From Clostridia bacterium (GTDB lineage: Bacteria > Bacillota > Clostridia > TANB77 > UBA1234): 64,000 nt of DNA. Position numbers and translations under genes: made by a program. Positions within the stretch are counted from its first letter, which is position 1, and each line of letters opens with the position of its first letter. The stretch spans positions 12,081-76,080 of the forward strand of contig CAAFRB010000058.1 in the NCBI GenBank assembly GCA_900765095.1, read 5' to 3'. Under the pieces are notes generated by a model, which saw only the letters and a program-made list of their open reading frames with translations, ran no database searches and was not told the DNA's origin. Of this stretch, positions 63,831 to 64,000 are shown piece by piece.

Positions 63831-64000
63831 TTATTTAATATCATAAGGCAATGATGGAGAACCATCTCTTTCCGTGTTAGATACATTTAATTGAGTTATG
63901 TCTAATAATACAACTGGCCTAATTCCTAATGATCTTAAACCCACTCTGCCATCATAAAAGCACATAATATCGGCTCTTACATTACCAGAATACGTATTAC
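63831..64000 (-). CDS. C-terminal end of an unidentified protein, cut by window
   Basis: A minus-strand frame is open from the window edge to a TAA at 63831-63833 (56 codons). The residues include NVRADIMCFYDGRVGLRSLG and IRPVVLLDITQLNVSNTERD. The GxRPVVxL ending is common at the C-termini of secreted or pilin-fused proteins of gut Clostridia, but no family can be assigned from this piece. Confidence 0.5.
   Translation of the reverse strand, partial: NTYSGNVRADIMCFYDGRVGLRSLGIRPVVLLDITQLNVSNTERDGSPSLPYDIK

Overview
This 64 kb window is AT-rich DNA from a low-GC Gram-positive bacterium of the Clostridia type, probably an uncultured gut lineage. The evidence is sporulation-lineage genes (a SpoVB-type flippase, SpoVT, BofA), an S10-spc-alpha ribosomal cluster with zinc-binding (C+) forms of S4, S14, S18, L36 and L24, a T-box before thrS, a SAM-I riboswitch before metK, and strong AGGAGG ribosome binding sites throughout. 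Nearly all genes lie on the minus strand. The exceptions are an 86-residue membrane protein, traX, a two-component pair, murI, a VirD4-like ATPase and vanW. No rRNA, tRNA, CRISPR array or complete mobile element was found.

Layout. 1-9.3 kb: SpoVB-like flippase (cut by the window edge), SpoVT, a KAP-type P-loop NTPase co-directional with comF, an S-layer homology protein and a frameshifted recD2. 9.4-12.5 kb: a 53-residue protein, two prepilin-like proteins and a larger GLUG-repeat protein. 12.5-17.7 kb: acyl-CoA synthetase with a TetR regulator, metK under a SAM riboswitch, yqeY, rpsU, rpsT. 18-26.5 kb: OGG1-type glycosylase, thymidine kinase, TraX, a response regulator and kinase, a candidate small RNA, thioredoxin, a split membrane gene, murI and another pilin-like gene. 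26.7-29.6 kb: rpsR-ssb-rpsF, RNase G, a frameshifted pth. 29.7-35.1 kb: an orphan VirD4/TraG-like coupling ATPase, galE, a Replic_Relax-like protein, an S1-domain protein. 35.4-53.8 kb: the ribosomal protein/rpoA/secY cluster, interrupted by map, an unusual ThyX-like protein, adk and a Ser-Gly-Asp-rich membrane protein, and lacking rpmD (L30). 53.8-64 kb: thrS with its T-box, bofA, ung, vanW, nfo, a Trk potassium uptake operon (trkH broken by an in-frame stop) and secreted proteins of unknown function.

Three things stand out. First, a composite palindromic repeat (modules A1, A2 and B, up to about 160 bp) occurs a dozen times in intergenic spaces in both orientations. Second, four conserved genes carry single lesions: recD2, pth and a membrane gene by one-base indels, trkH by a stop. 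A fifth, the KOW gene, may have one too. This suggests either sequence errors or gene decay. Third, four proteins share a pilin-like N-terminus without Glu5 and a common C-terminal signature, which looks like a lineage-specific pseudopilin family.

Functionally the window is a housekeeping core: translation, base-excision repair (Ung, Nfo, OGG, RecD2), thymidylate supply (Tdk, ThyX-like) and ion uptake. Accessory surface and DNA-transfer genes are interspersed.
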